NCBI RefSeq assembly: GCF_000785105.2
Contig: NZ_CP018906.1
Span: 992,001 to 1,056,000 of the forward strand
Reading direction: 5' to 3'
Length of the DNA: 64,000 nucleotides
Source: Lentilactobacillus curieae
GTDB lineage: Bacteria; Bacillota; Bacilli; Lactobacillales; Lactobacillaceae
Shown here: piece after piece, positions 34,280 to 44,046 of the stretch
How the letters are laid out: every line of letters starts with the position of its first letter
Numbering within the stretch: position 1 is the first letter of the stretch
The notes under the pieces: model-generated
The model's database searches: none
Told to the model about the DNA's origin: nothing
The model's input: the letters and a program-made list of their open reading frames with translations, nothing else
Translations under genes and position numbers: made by a program

Positions 34280-37114
34280 ATGAAACTTAAAGATAATGTG
34301 GCACCGTCACATTTCAAAATGTACAAGAAGGGGAAAAATTGGGTGTTTGGTTTTGCATTTATATCCTTACTTGGATCTACAATGGTAGCCCAGGCAAGTG
34401 ATAATGTTAAAGCAGACAAACCAGTAGTCTATAGCGTTGGTAGTCGGGATGTTCCAACAAAAACTACCAGTACTAAAAAAAGACCAGCGTTAGCCCATAA
34501 AGCAGTTAATCAGGAAAGCCAGTCTAGCACTGGAGATAGTCATGCAGTTACATACCAAGTCGATTCAAGAACTACTAAACCAGTCTCTGAAAATCAATCA
34601 GCCCAACAAGCAGTAAGTAAGCCTGCTCAAGTAGCGAAAGTGATACCAAACAATACTAAAACAGTTAGCGAACAGCCTGCTAGTACAGTAAACCAGCCTG
34701 TAACTTCGCACCGTACTACGTCAATAACAAGTTCTAAGACACCGGCTACCCAAGCTGCACGTTATCATGTATCGTCTGCTGTTCAAAAAGTGGCTAGGCA
34801 TACCGTGACGACAACTTCTAAGAAATATATTCCGTATAGCCAAGTTAACAAAAATGATCCCACTACTGAAGGACGGGTATTTGTTAAGAATGCTAACACT
34901 AGCGACGGAACAACAAAGTACTATGAAGTCTTAAAAGACTCGAAGGAAAATTCCACTACTTTAAAGGAAATCACAGACGAGACTACTTTGAATGAAATTG
35001 CGGGAGCTTATGCAAACCGGGTAGTAAAGGACTATTACCTCGATGAAAAGCAACTGAAAAATTATTTAAACTCATCGATTAAAAATCCAGCTATTCCAGT
35101 TGAAAACTGGAACGGTTATAAAATTGTGCGCTCAACTGGTTCAGTGGACGATTTGGTCAAAGAATTGCAGAAGTCAGACCCAACGTTTAGTGATGCCAAT
35201 GTGATTGTAACTAACCAGGAATTTGTGCCATTGACTGATGTTAATAGTACAGATAACAGCGTTGAGAAGTACACTTACATTGAAAAAAATGGGAAATACT
35301 ATGTGTACGATGAAACAAAGGGTGCGTTTAATGAAGAGCCTAGTTCAGCATTAAGTGCTAAAAAGGGGTATCTAGATAAAGCAAAAGCTGCTAAAGCAGT
35401 TAGAACTAACTACATGAGCAATTCAGATTTAGAGGCATTTGCCAAAAAATATCAAGACGAAATTAAGGATGCTGTTGAGAATTCGACTGATGCTGCAAAG
35501 AAACCTAAAGCGATGGACGAAACCTCGGGTAGGTATCAAGTTTTCGTTACGACTGATGAAGGAACTGCAAAAAAAGAGTCTGAGAGAAATTACATTGAGG
35601 TCAAGACTGAAGATGGTAAGGAGGGCAATGCTTATAAGGAACTCTTCTTCGCTCCTGGTGATGCAGGCTACACTACAGCCGACAAGCGCACTGTGGCGGT
35701 TGTTGACGGCCGATATTATGAATATAACTTAAAGGATGGTAAGTTTACCGAAGTTACTAATAAGAATGAGATAGCTGCAATTAAGCGGGCACAGGTGGCA
35801 AAAAAGGACACTGTTGCAGATGGAAAAGTGAAAACGTCTGCGGATCCTGTTTTCGTTCAGAAGTTGATGCCGAAGAGTGATGCTAATAATCAGGCACTTC
35901 AAGAAGCTATAAAAAACGGTAGGAATACTGTTAAGGGTACCGATGGCCAAGAGTACTATATTGTTAAGACATCTGATCCCCAAGCCTTTAATAATGGGGC
36001 ATTTTACCAAGATAGCAAGGCAGTTAGGTCAACTGAAACTCCTGCTATTGGTAAAGATGAATTTGGTGTTTTAAAAACTACCAATCCAGGATTTAACATT
36101 ACGGTAGGTGATTATACGACTCAGCCTGACGAAGGTGGTCATTATTACACTGGAATTAATGGTGGTCACGATTTGTTGTTCTTTAAGAATTGGTACAGTA
36201 ATAACGATACTAAGACTAGCCCAATTAACATTAGTAAAGCGGGAGCAACACAGGGAATTGTAGAGAAACGATTAGGTGACGATGGCTTTCCAGTACTGGC
36301 AAGCGGGAGCAATCAATCATTAGCTTACCTATTTGATTCAGATTCGTCTCAGTATGCAACTAAGATAAACTTAGATCCAGCTAACGCCAATTTATTTACC
36401 ACAGATGGAGAAGGCAATTATTCGTTTGATAGTTCCAAAAATTACGCACGCTTAGTGAATGATAAGCTGATTGTTTACAATCAACCGGCTGTATATAGCG
36501 ATACTCAGGGCAGAGGGCAATTTTTACCACTTGGGGATGTTAAGAACGTCTTTAGTGGAGATTCTTTGCCAACTAGTGCAGAGGATAAGTCGATTTCTCT
36601 TAAGGCTGCTGATCCGGTTAATAATAAGCAGGCTCGTGACGAGGCAAATGATCATTACTTTGGTATGAGTATGTCAGTTGATTACACACAGCCTGAGAAC
36701 GGACAAATCAATGATAAGGATTCAGTCTTTAACTTTAGTGGTGATGATGATTTTTGGCTGTATATCGATGGTAATCTAGTCCTTGATATCGGTGGTGCTC
36801 ACGGTGTTGTCGGTGGTAGTATCAACTTTAAAACGGGGAATGTTACCGTTGATGGTGCCAAAAATCAGAATCTGGACAATATTCTTGGAGGTGGCTGGAA
36901 TACAGCGGGAGTTGACCACAAGATTAATATTTTCTACCTTGAACGTGGAAACTATGAGTCTAATTTGAAGATGAACTTCAACTTGTCAATTCCAGAATAT
37001 TACTATGCAACTAGTGCAGACTATGCAACTAAAATGGAAAAAATCTACCCCGTTTATATCTATGGTAAGAACAATAGCTTCGGAGTAATTAACCAGGTCG
37101 TTGCGGGAGTGTAA
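34280..37114 (+). CDS. Large surface adhesin with fibro-slime/PA14-like domain, cut by an in-frame stop
   Basis: This 944-residue product begins with a KxYKxGKxW-type signal peptide (KMYKKGKNWVFGFAFISLLG; cleavage near VAQA-S). A Ser/Thr-rich linker follows (about 40-185), then repeated modules with YYEV/YYVYDE segments (about 190-600). Near 810-860 comes a fibro-slime or PA14-like domain, shown by NFSGDDDFWLYIDGNLVLDIGGAHG. It lacks a wall anchor because TAA at 37112-37114 stops it. The same frame then continues without another stop into a Pro-rich LPxTG region. The intact gene would encode about 1,112 residues. Either it is a recent pseudogene, a secreted form, or a read-through case. Confidence 0.88.
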   Translation: MKLKDNVAPSHFKMYKKGKNWVFGFAFISLLGSTMVAQASDNVKADKPVVYSVGSRDVPTKTTSTKKRPALAHKAVNQESQSSTGDSHAVTYQVDSRTTKPVSENQSAQQAVSKPAQVAKVIPNNTKTVSEQPASTVNQPVTSHRTTSITSSKTPATQAARYHVSSAVQKVARHTVTTTSKKYIPYSQVNKNDPTTEGRVFVKNANTSDGTTKYYEVLKDSKENSTTLKEITDETTLNEIAGAYANRVVKDYYLDEKQLKNYLNSSIKNPAIPVENWNGYKIVRSTGSVDDLVKELQKSDPTFSDANVIVTNQEFVPLTDVNSTDNSVEKYTYIEKNGKYYVYDETKGAFNEEPSSALSAKKGYLDKAKAAKAVRTNYMSNSDLEAFAKKYQDEIKDAVENSTDAAKKPKAMDETSGRYQVFVTTDEGTAKKESERNYIEVKTEDGKEGNAYKELFFAPGDAGYTTADKRTVAVVDGRYYEYNLKDGKFTEVTNKNEIAAIKRAQVAKKDTVADGKVKTSADPVFVQKLMPKSDANNQALQEAIKNGRNTVKGTDGQEYYIVKTSDPQAFNNGAFYQDSKAVRSTETPAIGKDEFGVLKTTNPGFNITVGDYTTQPDEGGHYYTGINGGHDLLFFKNWYSNNDTKTSPINISKAGATQGIVEKRLGDDGFPVLASGSNQSLAYLFDSDSSQYATKINLDPANANLFTTDGEGNYSFDSSKNYARLVNDKLIVYNQPAVYSDTQGRGQFLPLGDVKNVFSGDSLPTSAEDKSISLKAADPVNNKQARDEANDHYFGMSMSVDYTQPENGQINDKDSVFNFSGDDDFWLYIDGNLVLDIGGAHGVVGGSINFKTGNVTVDGAKNQNLDNILGGGWNTAGVDHKINIFYLERGNYESNLKMNFNLSIPEYYYATSADYATKMEKIYPVYIYGKNNSFGVINQVVAGV

Positions 37115-37618
37115 CAAAGATACGGAATAAAGACGGTGACAACAACGACCAATACACCTCCAGAACCGGGTGGTGGTAACGAGGTTCCACCATTAATCCC
37201 AGGTAACGAGGTTCCGCCAACTCCGGATAACAACGTTCCACCATTAATTCCAGGTAATGAAGTTCCACCGTCACCTGAAAAGCCTAAAGTTCCTGAGACT
37301 CCCAAGCCTTCTACACCAACAAAGACTCCAAGCTTAACTCACGAAATGGGATTGACTGAGATTTCAAGTGGGCAAATCCTAAATGGTACGCCCGGTACTT
37401 GGCATTCTGGTGCTTCAGTAACTTATCATCTAGTTAATGGTAAGTACGTTGCGGTTCCATTAGAGCCAGAAGCAAAGGTAACCCAACCTAACTTTGTTCA
37501 GAATAAATTACCTCAAACTGGTGAAACCAGTGAAGGGAAGGCGGTCTCACTTTTAGGATTAGTTACCTTAGCATTCTCAGTGTTTGGTTTTGAAAAATTA
37601 TTTAAAAAACAAGATTAA
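37115..37618 (+). pseudogene. Detached LPxTG wall-anchor segment of the adhesin
   Basis: This segment is in the same frame as the adhesin and starts right after its TAA with QRYGIKTVTTTTNTPPEPG. It has a Pro-rich wall-spanning stretch with a tandem repeat of NEVPPLIPG units (about 37179-37265). Then comes a short module with TYHLVNGKYVAVP, followed by LPQTGE, a hydrophobic segment (SLLGLVTLAFSVFGF) and the charged tail KLFKKQD, which together form a complete sortase A signal. An ATG or GTG near 37132-37136 has no good ribosome binding site, so it is unlikely to be made alone. It is best read as the lost C-terminus of the adhesin. Confidence 0.8.
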
Positions 37619-37640
37619 AAATAAGCGAATATTATGTAGA

Positions 37641-37682
37641 AATACGGCCATGGCTTTAAATTATTTAAGTCATGGCCGTATT
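37641..37682. terminator. Bidirectional terminator after the adhesin
   Basis: AATACGGCCATGGCTT and AAGTCATGGCCGTATT form a long stem (one mismatch) around AAATTATTT. The gene on the other side is convergent, so it may serve both. Confidence 0.75.
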
Positions 37683-37695
37683 GTGATTGTGTGTT

Positions 37696-37899
37696 TTATT
37701 TGGACTCCGACTGATTATACTTTTTGTCCAATGAAAAACTAATATAAATTGCTAGTAACAAACCTGCTGCAATAAAAATTGTGGTTAGATTATTTGGCAT
37801 ACTCTTTGAAGCAACTTGCCAGGCTACCCATATTAGGGCTAGTTGGAATATCCATGATATTAGTGATTGACCGGCAAATTTCTTAAAAATTAATTTCAT
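37696..37899 (-). CDS. Small two-segment membrane protein after the AraC gene
   Basis: This 67-residue protein begins MKLIFKKFAGQS and has two hydrophobic segments (LISWIFQLALIWVAW and TTIFIAAGLLLAIYISF) and a charged tail. I do not recognise it. The ATG at 37899 has an AAAGGAG site; a longer in-frame reading runs into the AraC gene and lacks a site. It starts 14 bases after the AraC-family stop, so the two are co-transcribed. Confidence 0.65.
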   Translation of the reverse strand: MKLIFKKFAGQSLISWIFQLALIWVAWQVASKSMPNNLTTIFIAAGLLLAIYISFSLDKKYNQSESK

Positions 37900-37913
37900 G
37901 ATGTTTCTCCTTT

Positions 37914-38864
37914 TTATTCTGGAATGTCCCCGTTTTCGGGGATGTAATCGATTGAATCTGCAATCCACTTAGGAATTGGAATTTGTGGATCTACATGAGG
38001 ATTGTTTAAGTGAATCATGTTGTAGGAATTTCGATATTCACTAGGTGTTAGACCAGTTTCCGTTTTGAACCTGCGCATGAAAGTCTTGTCATCACTGAAG
38101 TAGGCATAATCGGCAATTTTCTTGATTGGCATTTCAGTTCTAACTAATAGTAAGGAAGCGACCTCGATTTTTAGGTGATTTAGGTATTGCAACGTTGTCA
38201 TCCCAGTGTGTTTTTTGAATAACCTAGTTAAGTAATCAGGATTTAAATGAACGCAGTTGGCAATTTGATTCACACTTAAACTGCTAGACATGTGCGCACG
38301 AATCCACTCCTTTAGGTAATTCATCCTGGTTGTTTCCTCGTCAGGTTGATACTGGTTTAGAAATTGCTTGAATAGTCTGATCAAAAGTGCGGAAGTTAGA
38401 AAGTCTCTTTCTTCTACGTAGGCCAGCTCATCTCTGATTGAGAGAATCTGGTGGATTAATACCAAGATTTGGCGACTATCACTTAATTTGAATTGGCTGG
38501 GCAGTGAAATTTGGTGGTGGGTTGATTTTTGATTTCGCAATTCTGCAGCAACGGCAGCTTCGTCTTTATGGTACGTATCTTCTTTAAATTGTGAGAAAAA
38601 GTGTAACCAGTAAAAATCAGCTCCGTCTGGAGAATCTTTGAAACCTCCAAATTTAGTAAATGGCGGAACGATTAATACGTCGTCTTCATTAAGCGTATAT
38701 TCTTCCGAATCAATTTCAAGGTAAACAGGCCCCTTGATACACACGATTAGTTCATAGTCACCCTTATGGTACATCTGCCGATGTTGCCATTGGGATTCCG
38801 CAATAAATTCGCCTCCTTTATAAAATAAAACACTTTTTTCAAGAGTGAAGGTAAAAAATCTCAT
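37914..38864 (-). CDS. AraC family transcriptional regulator of the arabinoside operon
   Basis: This 316-residue regulator has an N-terminal cupin-like sensor (about 20-150; GDYELIVCIKGPVYLEID and DDVLIVPPFTKFGG) and a C-terminal double helix-turn-helix (about 205-300; SLSVNQIANCVHLNPDYLTRLFKKHTGMTTLQYLNHLKIE and KKIADYAYFSDDKTFMRRFKTETGLTPSEYR). The ATG at 38864 follows AAGGAGG. It is divergent from the GPH transporter and GH127 genes, so it is their likely activator with an arabinose-type ligand. Confidence 0.9.
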   Translation of the reverse strand: MRFFTFTLEKSVLFYKGGEFIAESQWQHRQMYHKGDYELIVCIKGPVYLEIDSEEYTLNEDDVLIVPPFTKFGGFKDSPDGADFYWLHFFSQFKEDTYHKDEAAVAAELRNQKSTHHQISLPSQFKLSDSRQILVLIHQILSIRDELAYVEERDFLTSALLIRLFKQFLNQYQPDEETTRMNYLKEWIRAHMSSSLSVNQIANCVHLNPDYLTRLFKKHTGMTTLQYLNHLKIEVASLLLVRTEMPIKKIADYAYFSDDKTFMRRFKTETGLTPSEYRNSYNMIHLNNPHVDPQIPIPKWIADSIDYIPENGDIPE

Positions 38865-39202
38865 TTTTAAGTCCTCCTTGGCTATATGTCGGAAATTAAC
38901 ACCTGTTATCAAAAAATAAATACTTTGTGAAATGTAGGATTTTGACACTGATTGTTTTAAAAGTGTTACTAATCGGTTTGTTTAGTACCTAAGCAGCCCC
39001 TAACAAGTCGGTTTTAATTACCATATTTCGTATTATAGACCTTTTTTAAACGTTTGAAAACGCTTACTATTGGTCTTGTAGAAAAGATCTTTTCTTGGGG
39101 GTTAACCTGTGACGGGAAGTTTTCGCCGCGAGTTTTTGTAATTTAGCAATTATTGATTGCTGATTTTTTACAGAGGTTTAAATAAAATTTGGAGGCTTTA
39201 TC
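38865..39202. other. Divergent control region of the AraC gene and GPH/GH127 operon
   Basis: This 338-base gap has no ORF. It holds a full cre match at 39054-39068 (entered separately), an AT-rich core with TATTAT (39031-39036) as a possible -10 box, and a GGAGG site before the transporter start. I could not identify paired half-sites for the AraC-type regulator with confidence. Confidence 0.5.
39054..39068 (+). promoter_or_regulatory. cre site of the GPH/GH127 operon
   Basis: TTGAAAACGCTTACT matches all constrained cre positions. It lies about 135 bases before the transporter start and just after a TATTAT box. Confidence 0.75.
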
Positions 39203-40618
39203 ATGAGTGCAAACACACCTAACGCTCAACATATCGATGCAAATGTTGCTTCAGCACAAGCATTGCTTGCTGATGATAAATTACCATTACACCGTAAAAT
39301 TACGTATGGTTTTACAGATATGTCTGGTAACTTGCTTTACTGTATTATCAGTTCTTACATGCTTTACTTCTTTACTAACGTTTTTGGTTTATCGGTTGGG
39401 ATGGCCGGTACCTTGCTACTGATTGGTCGGATCTTTGATGCCATTGGTGCTCCAGTCATGGGTATCTTGGTTGACCATACTCACAGTAAATACGGAAAGA
39501 GTCGCCCTTGGTTCCTATGGATGTCACTACCATTTGCAATCTTCGTTTGGTTGCTATTTACCACTCCAGCTCTAAGCGGAACTGCTAAAATTCTCTACGC
39601 CGGAGTAATGTACATTCTTGCTGACTTATCATACACGGCTATGTCAACACCAATCACTTCAGTTTTACCTAACTTAACTTCTGATACTGATGGTAGAATG
39701 CAAGCCAACTCAATCCGGTTGGTATTAGGAAATGTTGGTAACTTCTTCGCTGTTACGTTCATTATTCCTTTTGCCGGCTTCCTTGGCCATGGTAACGATC
39801 AACGGGGTTGGTCATTGGCCGTTGGTGTCTACTCAATCGTCGCATTTATTCTTCTAATAATAGCTTTCTTGGATATGCGTGAAAAGAACATTGAAAGCGA
39901 AGAAGTTATCACTATTCGTCAAAGTTTAAAGGCTACAAAACATAACTGGCCTTGGATCATTATCGTGGTTGCTAACTTGCTTTACTGGACTGCATTCATT
40001 GTTCGTAACTCAGCATTGCCATACTACTTCCAATACAATTTGAGTGATAAGAACTTAATTTCGTTCTTTAACGGTTTCTCAATCATTCAGATTATCGGAA
40101 TGGCTTCTGTTCCATTGTTTGTTAAGTTCCTTCATAAATGGGGAACAACAGTATTCTTCCTAGCCATGACAATGATTGGCCAAATCGGAATTGGATTTGC
40201 AGGTCACAACGTTACCCTTGCATTAGTATTCTGGTGCCTTGCATGTATCGGTTCAGGTTCAGCATGTACCATGTTCTTCGGAATGGTCGGAGACACAGTT
40301 GACTTCGGTGAATGGAAGAACGGTATCCGTGCTAATGGATTCTTAACTGCTATTGGTGCTTCATTCTGTATCCAAATGGGATCAGGATTTGGATCATTTA
40401 TCGCTGCCAAGTTGATGGAACAATTCGGATTCTCAGCAGCTCTTAAGACACAAAGCGCAACTAGTCTTGGCGGAATTAGCTTTACATTCATTTGGGTTCC
40501 AGTAATCATTTACGCAATTAGCTTGATTTTGATGGTTGTTTACCGTAAATGGGAAAACCATGAACCAATTGTTAAGGCTGACCTTGCAAAGCGTCATGCT
40601 GAAGAAGCAAAGGCATAA
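39203..40618 (+). CDS. GPH family sugar:cation symporter, probable arabinoside importer
   Basis: This 471-residue protein has 12 predicted segments and the glycoside-pentoside-hexuronide signatures. These are KITYGFTDMSGNLLYCIISSYMLYFFT at the start, GRIFDAIGAPVMGILVDHTHSKYGKSRPW in loop 2-3, and GDTVDFGEWKNGIRANGF late in the chain. There is no C-terminal EIIA domain. It lies 38 bases upstream of a beta-L-arabinofuranosidase gene in the same direction, so arabinose-containing oligosaccharides are the likely cargo. The enzyme has no signal peptide, which implies uptake before cleavage. Confidence 0.92.
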   Translation: MSANTPNAQHIDANVASAQALLADDKLPLHRKITYGFTDMSGNLLYCIISSYMLYFFTNVFGLSVGMAGTLLLIGRIFDAIGAPVMGILVDHTHSKYGKSRPWFLWMSLPFAIFVWLLFTTPALSGTAKILYAGVMYILADLSYTAMSTPITSVLPNLTSDTDGRMQANSIRLVLGNVGNFFAVTFIIPFAGFLGHGNDQRGWSLAVGVYSIVAFILLIIAFLDMREKNIESEEVITIRQSLKATKHNWPWIIIVVANLLYWTAFIVRNSALPYYFQYNLSDKNLISFFNGFSIIQIIGMASVPLFVKFLHKWGTTVFFLAMTMIGQIGIGFAGHNVTLALVFWCLACIGSGSACTMFFGMVGDTVDFGEWKNGIRANGFLTAIGASFCIQMGSGFGSFIAAKLMEQFGFSAALKTQSATSLGGISFTFIWVPVIIYAISLILMVVYRKWENHEPIVKADLAKRHAEEAKA

Positions 40619-40656
40619 TTATTTAACTAGATTTTTTCAAAAGAGAGGGTTTAACA

Positions 40657-42618
40657 ATGAAAGTATTAACTTCACCCAAATTGAGTCACGTAGAAGTGAC
40701 TTCAGACTTCTGGAAGAGATATCGTGAACTGATTGTTAAGGAAGTTTTGCCTTACCAATGGGCAGTTATGAATGATGAAGCTGACATTAGTATCGCTGAA
40801 GATCCCCAAAACAATGGTCAAGATAAGAATAGTCATGCAGTTGCCAACTTAAAAATAGCTGCGGGTAAGATGGAAGGCCATCACTATGGCTTTCCATTCC
40901 AAGACACCGACGTTTATAAGTGGTTAGAAGCTGCTGCATATTCATTTAATTACCATCCAAATGAAGATTTACAAAAGATTACTGACGAGTTGATTGACCT
41001 AATTGCCGAGGCTCAAGATGATGATGGTTACCTATCAACTTACTTCCAGATTGATGCTCCAGAAAGAAAGTTCAAACGCCTTCAACAATCACATGAACTA
41101 TACACAATGGGTCATTATATTGAAGCTGGAGTTGCCTACTACCAATCAACTGGAAACCAAAAGGCCTTAGACATTGCTACTAGAATGGCTGACTGTATTG
41201 ACCAAAACTTTGGTCTTGAAGACGGCAAGATTCCAGGGTACGATGGTCATCCAGAAATTGAACTTGCATTAGCACGCTTGTACGAAGTTACTAAGGAAAA
41301 ACGCTACCTCGATTTGGCTCATTATTTCTTGAACCAACGTGGACAAGATCCTGAATTTTTCAATAAACAAATTGAAGAGGATGGAGAAGAACGTGATCTA
41401 ATTGCTAACATGCGCGAATTCCCCCTTAGCTACTACCAAAATGATAAGCCAATCAAGGACCAAGAATCTTTAACTGGTCATGCTGTTCGGGTTGTGTACT
41501 TATGTACTGGAATTGCTCACGTTGCTCGTTTAACTGGCGATGAAGACTTACTCGCTGCCTGCAAACGTTTTTGGAACGATATTGTAAAACGCAGAATGTA
41601 CGTGACTGGTAATATTGGTTCAACTACTACCGGTGAGTCATTTACTTATGACTATGATTTACCAAATGACACTGATTATGGTGAAACTTGTGCTTCTGTT
41701 GGAATGTCATTCTTTGCAAAGCAAATGCTTAATATCGAAGCAAAAGGTGAATATGGTGATGTTCTTGAAAAGGAATTATTTAACGGAACACTATCAGGGA
41801 TGTCACTTGATGGTAAGCATTTCTACTATGTGAACCCACTTGAAGCTGATCCCGTAGCTTCAAAGGGTAATCCAGGTAAATCACACGTGTTGACTCATAG
41901 AGCCGATTGGTTTGGCTGCGCTTGCTGTCCAGCTAACTTAGCTCGGTTGATTGCTTCAGTTGACCAGTATATTTACACTGAAGGCGAGGATGCAGTGCTT
42001 TCTCACCAATTTATCTCAAACACTGCTGAATTCCAAAATGGTGTTACTGTTTCCCAAACTAATAACTTCCCTTGGGCCGGAGACATTCATTACACCATTG
42101 AAAATCCTAGTGGTGAAGACTTCAAACTAGGAATCCGTATCCCGGGTTGGTCAAACAAAACTAGTTATAAAGTTAATGGTGAAAACAAGTCGTTATCTGT
42201 TGAAGATGGTTTTGTATACGTAATTGCTACGGATGGAACCACAACTATTGATATCGAGCTTGATATGAGCACTAAGTTTATGCGCTCAAATAACCGTAAC
42301 GTTTCTGATTACGGCAAGGTTGCTGTTCAAAGAGGCCCAGTGGTTTATGCTGCGGAACAAGCTGATAATGAAATTCCACTTTGGTTGTACAAAGTTAACA
42401 CCAAAGAAGAACCTGAATACCACTTCGACGAAAAACTACTCGATGGCGTTGGCGTACTAAAAGTAGTAGCTGACAAACCTGCCCTGGATAGTGAAAATGA
42501 TGATTTATATGTTGAAGATCAGGAACAAGAATTAATCCCAAGTACATTAACATTGATTCCTTACTACGCATGGGCTAACCGTGAAGACGGTCAAATGCGG
42601 GTTTGGTTAAACAAATAA
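40657..42618 (+). CDS. GH127 beta-L-arabinofuranosidase
   Basis: This 653-residue cytoplasmic enzyme belongs to GH127 (former DUF1680). The family uses a Cys nucleophile held in a zinc site. The residues line up with the Bifidobacterium enzyme HypBA1: acid/base Glu 327 (TTGESF; Glu322 there), zinc ligands Glu 343 and Cys 345 (GETCAS; Glu338 and Cys340), and Cys 423-Cys 424 (GCACCPANLARL; nucleophile Cys417 and Cys418). The offset is a steady five or six residues. HypBA1 cuts beta-1,2-linked L-arabinofuranose disaccharide from plant hydroxyproline-rich glycoproteins. No signal peptide is seen. It forms an operon with the GPH transporter. Confidence 0.93.
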   Translation: MKVLTSPKLSHVEVTSDFWKRYRELIVKEVLPYQWAVMNDEADISIAEDPQNNGQDKNSHAVANLKIAAGKMEGHHYGFPFQDTDVYKWLEAAAYSFNYHPNEDLQKITDELIDLIAEAQDDDGYLSTYFQIDAPERKFKRLQQSHELYTMGHYIEAGVAYYQSTGNQKALDIATRMADCIDQNFGLEDGKIPGYDGHPEIELALARLYEVTKEKRYLDLAHYFLNQRGQDPEFFNKQIEEDGEERDLIANMREFPLSYYQNDKPIKDQESLTGHAVRVVYLCTGIAHVARLTGDEDLLAACKRFWNDIVKRRMYVTGNIGSTTTGESFTYDYDLPNDTDYGETCASVGMSFFAKQMLNIEAKGEYGDVLEKELFNGTLSGMSLDGKHFYYVNPLEADPVASKGNPGKSHVLTHRADWFGCACCPANLARLIASVDQYIYTEGEDAVLSHQFISNTAEFQNGVTVSQTNNFPWAGDIHYTIENPSGEDFKLGIRIPGWSNKTSYKVNGENKSLSVEDGFVYVIATDGTTTIDIELDMSTKFMRSNNRNVSDYGKVAVQRGPVVYAAEQADNEIPLWLYKVNTKEEPEYHFDEKLLDGVGVLKVVADKPALDSENDDLYVEDQEQELIPSTLTLIPYYAWANREDGQMRVWLNK

Positions 42619-42694
42619 TTAAAAGGTTTGGGTGAGACTCTCCCCGCTCACTTAATCTTGATAAGTAGTCACACATTCAAATATCTCCTAAGCT

Positions 42695-42724
42695 AAAAGC
42701 TTCCACATTATGTGGAAGCTTTTA
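42695..42724 (+). terminator. Terminator of the GPH/GH127 operon
   Basis: AAAAGCTTCCACAT and ATGTGGAAGCTTTT form an almost perfect stem that ends in T residues. Confidence 0.85.
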
Positions 42725-42726
42725 TT

Positions 42727-42741
42727 ATGTAAGCGTTTTTC
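42727..42741 (+). promoter_or_regulatory. Degenerate cre-like site before ackA
   Basis: ATGTAAGCGTTTTTC has the left half and centre of a cre site, but the last C is displaced by one base. In Bacilli ackA is often a CcpA-activated gene with an upstream cre. Confidence 0.4.
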
Positions 42742-42800
42742 ATTAAGCCCAATCTATGGTTTAATAGAGGTATCATCAATCTACGTTAGGGGACTAGACT

Positions 42801-43970
42801 ATGAAAATATTGATTGTAAACGCAGGAAGCTCTTCATTAAAGTTCAAACTATTTGAAATGCCAAACGAAGATGTATTGGCATCAGGAGAAATTGAACGAC
42901 TTAATATGCCAGGCTCTAAAGTGAAAATCAAGTATGGAGATGGTGAAGTTTATAAGGAAGAGCAAGATAAGATTGATTATGAACAATCTGCCGGAATTAT
43001 GCTTAATCGTTTGAAAGACCTTAATGTTATCGAACATTTAGGTGATATTAAAGCGGTTGCTCACCGGGTAGTTGCCGGTGCCAATGTATTTGATAAGGTA
43101 GCTGAAATTAATGACCAAACACTCAAACAAATTGTTGATTTGGGAGAAATTGCTCCAATTCATAATCCGAGTGAGGCTAAATATATCGATATCGTTGCTT
43201 CGATCTTACCTGACGTTAAGCAATATGCAGTATTTGACAGTGCCTTTTTCCATGATGTTCCTGAGATGAATGGCCAATACGGGATTCCTCACGAACTCAC
43301 AGAAAAGTTTGGAATCCAACGTTATGGAGAACACGGAATAAACCACACTTACATTACTCAAGAGGCAATGAAGATGTTGGGAACCGATAAAGCAGACCTT
43401 GTCACTTTACATCTTGGTTCTGGCTCATCAATTGCCGCTGAGCGTGATGGAAAGTGTTATGACACCTCAATGGGTTACACCCCGATGAACGGGCTCCTGA
43501 TGGGAACTAGAGCAGGAGACGTGGATCCAGCTTTAGTGCCATTTTTGATGAAACGAATGGGCGCCTCCGCTGATGAAATTATTGAAATGTTTAACGAAAG
43601 ATCAGGAATGCTTGGAGTATCTGGGATTTCATCTGACATGCGCGACCTTGAGGAATCTGATGATTCGCGGGCTAAATTAGCGCTTGATATGTTCCTAACT
43701 CGGGTAATTAAATACGCTGCTTCGTACATTACTGAACTAGATGGGGTTGATGCCATTGTGTTCTCAGGTGGGATTGGCGAACACGATGAATGGGTTCGTT
43801 CAGAAGTATGTAAAAAATTGCGCTGGTTTGGAATTAAACTTGATGAAGAGAAAAATCATGCCCAACAGCCGGGTGACATGAGTGCTCCAGATTCGAAAGT
43901 TAAGGTGTTTCTGATTCCTGCCGATGAAGAAATTGCCATGGTGCGCGATGTGTTTAAATATCAAAATTAG
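42801..43970 (+). CDS. ackA: Acetate kinase
   Basis: This 389-residue enzyme makes ATP and acetate from acetyl-phosphate. It has the family start MKILIVNAGSSSLKFKLFE, the HRVVAGA segment, the catalytic-region VFDSAFFHDVPE and YGEHGINHTYIT, and HLGSGSS for nucleotide binding. Its length is typical. It lies between two arabinose-related units, though with its own ribosome binding site and terminator. In a heterofermenter pentose growth sends the phosphoketolase product acetyl-phosphate to acetate with an extra ATP, so this position makes metabolic sense. The genome may hold another ackA. Confidence 0.95.
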   Translation: MKILIVNAGSSSLKFKLFEMPNEDVLASGEIERLNMPGSKVKIKYGDGEVYKEEQDKIDYEQSAGIMLNRLKDLNVIEHLGDIKAVAHRVVAGANVFDKVAEINDQTLKQIVDLGEIAPIHNPSEAKYIDIVASILPDVKQYAVFDSAFFHDVPEMNGQYGIPHELTEKFGIQRYGEHGINHTYITQEAMKMLGTDKADLVTLHLGSGSSIAAERDGKCYDTSMGYTPMNGLLMGTRAGDVDPALVPFLMKRMGASADEIIEMFNERSGMLGVSGISSDMRDLEESDDSRAKLALDMFLTRVIKYAASYITELDGVDAIVFSGGIGEHDEWVRSEVCKKLRWFGIKLDEEKNHAQQPGDMSAPDSKVKVFLIPADEEIAMVRDVFKYQN

Positions 43971-43975
43971 ATTAA

Positions 43976-44030
43976 AACGGGTTCATACTTGGTAGTTTCA
44001 AATACTGGTATGAAGCCGTTTTTATTTTTT
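43976..44030 (+). terminator. Terminator of ackA
   Basis: AACGG-TTCATAC pairs with GTATGAA-CCGTT and is followed by TTTTATTTTTT. Confidence 0.85.
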
Positions 44031-44046
44031 AAAAAATATTTTTAAA

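Noticed and set aside
37136-37618. Independent small LPxTG protein
   Set aside because: It has no signal peptide and no good ribosome binding site, and it is in frame with the adhesin just upstream.
38880-39050. AraR operator before the GPH/GH127 operon
   Set aside because: CG-centred candidates matched the AraR palindrome no better than chance; control is more likely through the divergent AraC-type regulator and CcpA.
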